The position numbers and the translations under genes are program-made. From Candidatus Enterousia merdequi (lineage in GTDB: Bacteria; Pseudomonadota; Alphaproteobacteria; Rs-D84): a DNA stretch of 18,301 nucleotides. The DNA lies in contig JAGHTM010000021.1 of the NCBI GenBank assembly GCA_018065345.1, positions 1 through 18,301 of the forward strand. The letters run 5' to 3'. The notes below the pieces were generated by a model. That model made no database searches and was not told the DNA's origin. It saw only the letters and a program-made list of their open reading frames with translations. Shown here piece by piece: positions 15,299 to 18,301 of the stretch (within the stretch, counting starts at the first letter, position 1; every line of letters starts with the position of its first letter).

Positions 15299-16315
15299 AT
15301 GCAACCAAAAATATCTATAATTATTCCTATGTGGGGTGTAGAAAAGTATTTGCGTAGATGTTTGGATAGCGTATTAAATCAAACATTTTCAGATTGGACA
15401 GCGATTTGTGTTGATGATGGAAGCCCGGATAAATCTGGTGATATAGCCGAGGAATATGCAAAAAAAAATAAACGTTTTATTGTTGTTCATAAAGAAAATG
15501 GTGGTTTATCTGACGCTCGTAATTATGGAATGTCTTATGCCAAAGGTAAATATATAATGTATCTGGATAGTGATGATTTTATTCATCCACAAACTATGGA
15601 ATTGGCATATAAAGCAGCAGAAAAAAATAAATCTGATATTGTATCGTTTAAGTATGATAGATTTTACAGACCACAACTTATGGTTCGACATTTCTTACAT
15701 ATGGATACAGATAATGTTGTTCCTTTTGGTATAACAAAAAAATATAATTTTGAAAAAATAGAAACGCGAACAACAGATGATGTTTTTGAATTTGCAACAG
15801 AACGCACTCATAATAAAACGAATCCAAATCGCAAATGGTTGATTAAACATTGTCAAGTTTGGAAAAATTTATATAAACGTTCTTTGATTGCAGACATACC
15901 TTTTATCAAAGGTATTTTATTTGAAGATTGTCCATGGTGGTCTGAGGTAATGTTAAAGAAACCACGTGTGACAGTTTTGCCGTTACCATTATATTATTAT
16001 ATACCAAATTTTGGTGGAATAGTATTGTCAGCAAAACAACTAAAAATTATGAAAAGTTTATGTACAGGTATAAAATATGCTTATAAACTTTATAAAGAAA
16101 AGGCGGATAATTATCAAATGAAAATGTGGCAAGAGAATTTCTTATGGTTTTTTGTAGCAAAAGCATTTTCAAAAATTAATTATTTGAAAACAGATGAAGA
16201 AATAAAATCTGCTCGTAATGAATTTATCGAAATGAATAAATTGGGGGTGTTTAATACGGTTCCAAATGAATGGTATGATTTACGTGAAAGAATTTATGAA
16301 TTTATTGGTAAATAA
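15299..16315 (+). CDS. Family 2 glycosyltransferase
   Basis: This 338-residue GT2 enzyme has SIIIPMWGVEKYLRRCLDSV, VDDGS (38-42), and LDSDD (89-93) in the GT-A domain. It is longer than the preceding gene by ~80 residues in its helical C-terminal half (FEDCPWWSEVMLKKPRV; LPLPLYYYIPNFGG). The N-terminal ~80 residues are closely related to the upstream gene at both protein and DNA level, pointing to tandem duplication followed by divergence of the acceptor half. It ends the plus-strand operon, with a terminator starting at its stop codon. Confidence 0.89.
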   Translation: MQPKISIIIPMWGVEKYLRRCLDSVLNQTFSDWTAICVDDGSPDKSGDIAEEYAKKNKRFIVVHKENGGLSDARNYGMSYAKGKYIMYLDSDDFIHPQTMELAYKAAEKNKSDIVSFKYDRFYRPQLMVRHFLHMDTDNVVPFGITKKYNFEKIETRTTDDVFEFATERTHNKTNPNRKWLIKHCQVWKNLYKRSLIADIPFIKGILFEDCPWWSEVMLKKPRVTVLPLPLYYYIPNFGGIVLSAKQLKIMKSLCTGIKYAYKLYKEKADNYQMKMWQENFLWFFVAKAFSKINYLKTDEEIKSARNEFIEMNKLGVFNTVPNEWYDLRERIYEFIGK

Positions 16316-16341
16316 AAAAGCGATTTTAAATCGCTTTTTTA
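16314..16341. terminator. Bidirectional terminator between convergent glycosyltransferase genes
   Basis: AAAAAAGCGATT (16314-16325), a short TTA loop and AATCGCTTTTTT form a stem with T-runs on both strands, placed between the GT2 gene and the convergent minus-strand gene. Confidence 0.88.
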
Positions 16342-16350
16342 TTATATAAA

Positions 16351-17187
16351 TTAAATCTCTGATTTTTTGAAACGTTCTGGTATTTTTACAACTGGTTTAA
16401 GGCCAAACATTGCAGGTTTGCGAAGTGCGTATATTGGACGAAAATATGTTTGTAATGTGCACGCAATTTTTAACCATTTTTCATTTTGGATTTTAGAATT
16501 TGTGACTGCATTGATTGTCCCATTTCCACGTCTTTTCAAATGATTTAGCCAATCTTCACCACGTTTTTTTGCTTTTTCTTCCAGCATATTCATATCTATT
16601 GCACCAAAGTGTAAAAGATATAAATTTTTATCTATGTAAAAATTATGTCTTTTAATACTGTGGAAACCACTTCCCCAAAATACAGGTTTGTTTATCACAA
16701 CTGGTTTTGTATATCGTGTAGAAAGCAGGGCGTATTCACGTTGTTCTAAGAACGGAGCGTTTACATCTAGAATTTTTTCTTTGTGTAAATGTTGACCAAC
16801 GTCCAGTCCAAGTCCGGATAAAGTAGTATTGATTTTTTTGTTTGATAAATATTCAGATAATGTTTGTTTTGTTTTAGAATCAACAATTAAAAATTCATCA
16901 CTGTCACATCCAACAACAATATCATATTTTTTTAATAATTTATGGGCTAACTCAGACAGTTTACCAATTCTGTATTTATCACCATCGACACGAGACATTG
17001 GTTTATGTGGTAATTTTGTAATATGTGCATTGCCAGCGTTTTCAGGGATGTTTTGGTCAAGTCCGTCTAACAAGATATATAAATTTTCTGTACCAAATTG
17101 TTTTCCATAATAAGCAATCCATCGTGATAAGAAAAATTCATCATCACGCGCCATAGTTATCGCTGCAATTTTTTTTAATTTTTTCAT
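16351..17187 (-). CDS. Glyco_tranf_2_4 / GT92-like glycosyltransferase
   Basis: This 278-residue enzyme starts with IAAITMARDDEFFLSRWIAYYGKQFG, the N-terminal signature of the Glyco_tranf_2_4 (PF13704) and GT92 group. It has GCDSDEFLIV at 93-102 as its D-x-D-E metal site. Residues 170-200 (VFWGSGFHSIKRHNF; YLLHFGAIDM) carry the conserved Trp/His-rich second half. It is translated from an ATG whose bases overlap the TGA stop of the upstream gene (ATGA), so the two are translationally coupled. The role is transfer of a sugar to a surface glycan; donor unknown. Confidence 0.82.
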   Translation of the reverse strand: MKKLKKIAAITMARDDEFFLSRWIAYYGKQFGTENLYILLDGLDQNIPENAGNAHITKLPHKPMSRVDGDKYRIGKLSELAHKLLKKYDIVVGCDSDEFLIVDSKTKQTLSEYLSNKKINTTLSGLGLDVGQHLHKEKILDVNAPFLEQREYALLSTRYTKPVVINKPVFWGSGFHSIKRHNFYIDKNLYLLHFGAIDMNMLEEKAKKRGEDWLNHLKRRGNGTINAVTNSKIQNEKWLKIACTLQTYFRPIYALRKPAMFGLKPVVKIPERFKKSEI

Positions 17188-18035
17188 ATTCCACCGTTTT
17201 GTATTTTTGTTTTAAAATATGTTATGTTTCGCCAAAATATTTTTATTGGATTATATGTTAAAAACCATTTCATATATTTTTCACCATATAAACGATTTGC
17301 TGTAATTATAATATTTTGTACGGCATCTTTATCAGAGTGGTGAAAAATATATTTGATTTGATTTCCAATAGAGCCGTTATGACGAATAAAAGAGACTTTT
17401 TTTATAAAAGGACATCCTTGTTTAAATAATTGTTTAGGTTTGTTATATGTTTTGCGACCGTATACGCTATAAATGCAGTCCCAAGAACATTTGTTTTGTT
17501 CAATTATTTTTGTTAGTCCATGTTCGTATTTCACAGTAATTATAGATTTATCGTTTTCTTTTTGAACAGAAGATAAAAATTTATTAAACCAATTTGATAA
17601 AAATATTTTTTGATTTAACATAATAAACCAAGATTCCATAAAACGATGTGTTTTGTGTTTTGATTCAATTAAACCAACGGCATCTGTTTTTTTGCTTTCC
17701 ATTTGATTTAATAATTTTGAAATGTTAAACATTGGACCAAAAACAGAATCATTTACCAAATATATAAAATCGTAATTTTTTAATATGTTGAGTTCTTTTG
17801 CATATAAATAAGCGCGTTTGTAAGAGCCAAAATCGTATTCACCATGTCTTTTTGCAAAACTTGCAATAGTATATTTTTTTAATTTGTCTAATTCTGATTC
17901 TGGTGAGTCATTATCCATATATATAATAATATCGCCTAATATAGATAATTGACGCAAATAATAAAGTAGGGCGTTATCAACAATACCGTCTTTATCGTAT
18001 GCAGCAAACAAAAATAGTCTTTTATTTATAGACAT
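17184..18035 (-). CDS. RgpF-like rhamnan/polysaccharide synthesis protein
   Basis: This 283-residue protein matches the rhamnan synthesis F (RgpF, PF05045) family: YDFGSYKRAYLYAKE at 67-81, YDFIYLVNDSVFGP at 88-101, then HRFMESWFIMLNQKIF. RgpF-type proteins act in synthesis of rhamnose-glucose polysaccharides and many O-antigens, and are thought to be glycosyltransferases. An AAAGG site lies 8 nt before the ATG. It is the first gene of the minus-strand pair, and its stop is the only TGA among the annotated genes. Base composition is particularly AT-rich, as in the rest of the glycan cluster. Confidence 0.83.
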   Translation of the reverse strand: MSINKRLFLFAAYDKDGIVDNALLYYLRQLSILGDIIIYMDNDSPESELDKLKKYTIASFAKRHGEYDFGSYKRAYLYAKELNILKNYDFIYLVNDSVFGPMFNISKLLNQMESKKTDAVGLIESKHKTHRFMESWFIMLNQKIFLSNWFNKFLSSVQKENDKSIITVKYEHGLTKIIEQNKCSWDCIYSVYGRKTYNKPKQLFKQGCPFIKKVSFIRHNGSIGNQIKYIFHHSDKDAVQNIIITANRLYGEKYMKWFLTYNPIKIFWRNITYFKTKIQNGGI

Positions 18036-18057
18036 ATTATGAACCTTTGATTATAAT
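18029..18057 (+). promoter_or_regulatory. Promoter of the rightmost gene
   Basis: TAGACA (18029-18034), a 17-bp spacer and a perfect TATAAT (18052-18057) form the strongest match in the window to the sigma70 consensus. The -35 box covers the start codon of the divergent RgpF-like gene. Confidence 0.65.
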
Positions 18058-18083
18058 ATACATGTTTTATAAAGATTTTGCAA
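18055..18083 (-). promoter_or_regulatory. Promoter of the RgpF-like gene
   Basis: On the minus strand TTGCAA (18083-18078), a 17-bp spacer and TATATT (18060-18055) start near 18048. It overlaps the divergent plus-strand promoter. Confidence 0.55.
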
Positions 18084-18096
18084 TAAAGGAAAAAAT

Positions 18097-18301
18097 ATGT
18101 CAGATATCACATATGATAATAAACGAAAAGATATAACATTTTGTACAATGTTGTTCAAAATGCCAAATTCTGGAGATTTGTCATCAATCAAGGGCGGGAA
18201 CAGAAATTTTGAAGAATTTTATTTAAAATCATTAAGAAAATTATGTGAAACATTTTCTAATATTGCCATATGGTGCGATAAAGAAACAGAACAATATTTG
18301 A
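18097..18301 (+). CDS. Possible HtrL/YibB-type glycan protein, N-terminal part (partial)
   Basis: The first 68 codons of a gene run off the window end, with AAAGGA eight bases before the ATG. The start reads MSDITYDNKRKDITFCTMLF, and later FEEFYLKSLRKLC and NIAIWCDKETEQYL. The pattern of a short beta-strand (TFCTMLF), an R-x-FE-x-YL-x-S-x-x helix and a (I/V)xCDKE strand recalls the HtrL/YibB/WlaTC family of LPS/LOS-associated proteins. That is recognition from a fragment and may be wrong. The final ttg-a is a codon plus one base, not a stop. Its own strong promoter and its position beside RgpF support membership in the surface-glycan cluster. Confidence 0.5.
   Translation, partial: MSDITYDNKRKDITFCTMLFKMPNSGDLSSIKGGNRNFEEFYLKSLRKLCETFSNIAIWCDKETEQYL

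Noticed and set aside
17184..17187. Rare TGA use as a sign of TGA recoding to tryptophan
   Set aside because: All tryptophans I checked use TGG, and TGA serves as a stop in the ATGA overlap. A read-through there would hit TAA two codons later, so the site cannot by itself prove or disprove recoding. Scarcity of TGA fits low GC and a preference for TAA.

Overview
The window is about 18.3 kb of AT-rich, densely packed bacterial DNA read in the standard code: tryptophan codons are TGG, and of 19 annotated stops I count 16 TAA, 2 TAG and 1 TGA. Gene content (PBP1A next to RNase E and an M48 peptidase, SecB, MltA, RecG, RuvC, RecA) indicates a Gram-negative proteobacterium. From memory, the rne/PBP1A/M48 and secB/mltA neighbourhoods resemble those of Alphaproteobacteria. 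The small Cys-rich proteins carrying InlB_B-type repeats recall uncultured, host-associated low-GC alphaproteobacteria of the gut. The lineage is inference. I found no tRNA, rRNA, CRISPR array, insertion sequence or phage gene.

Region 1 (1-3.9 kb) holds the 3' end of a class A penicillin-binding protein, a stand-alone MprF-type membrane flippase-like protein, and an RNase E with a ~160-nt leader. A strong bidirectional terminator follows, shared with a 46-residue lipoprotein gene on the minus strand. Region 2 (3.98-7.34 kb, minus strand) is a recG-M48 protease pair in which the stop and the next start abut.

Region 3 (7.34-8.75 kb) is the most unusual part. An extended -10 promoter is followed by a 25-codon small ORF built around a pure 37-nt (AC)18.5 microsatellite. 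A textbook intrinsic terminator comes next, and only ~30 nt later the start of two small secreted, Cys-rich, InlB_B-repeat proteins. There is no room for a second promoter after the terminator, so these genes look controlled by terminator read-through. The reading-frame arithmetic of the microsatellite suggests a phase-variable attenuator. Region 4 (8.75-11.2 kb) is secB divergent from an mltA-dciA-ruvC operon, with overlapping promoters.

Region 5 (11.2-13.6 kb) is an MFS-like transporter and recA, each with its own promoter. Region 6 (13.6-18.3 kb) is a surface-glycan cluster: a capsular-type glycosyltransferase and two tandem, recently related GT2 enzymes on the plus strand. Convergent to them are a GT2_4/GT92-like enzyme and an RgpF-like protein. 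A divergent gene, possibly of the HtrL/YibB type, runs off the window end. Housekeeping envelope and recombination genes therefore flank two accessory, surface-directed modules: the secreted repeat proteins and the glycan cluster.
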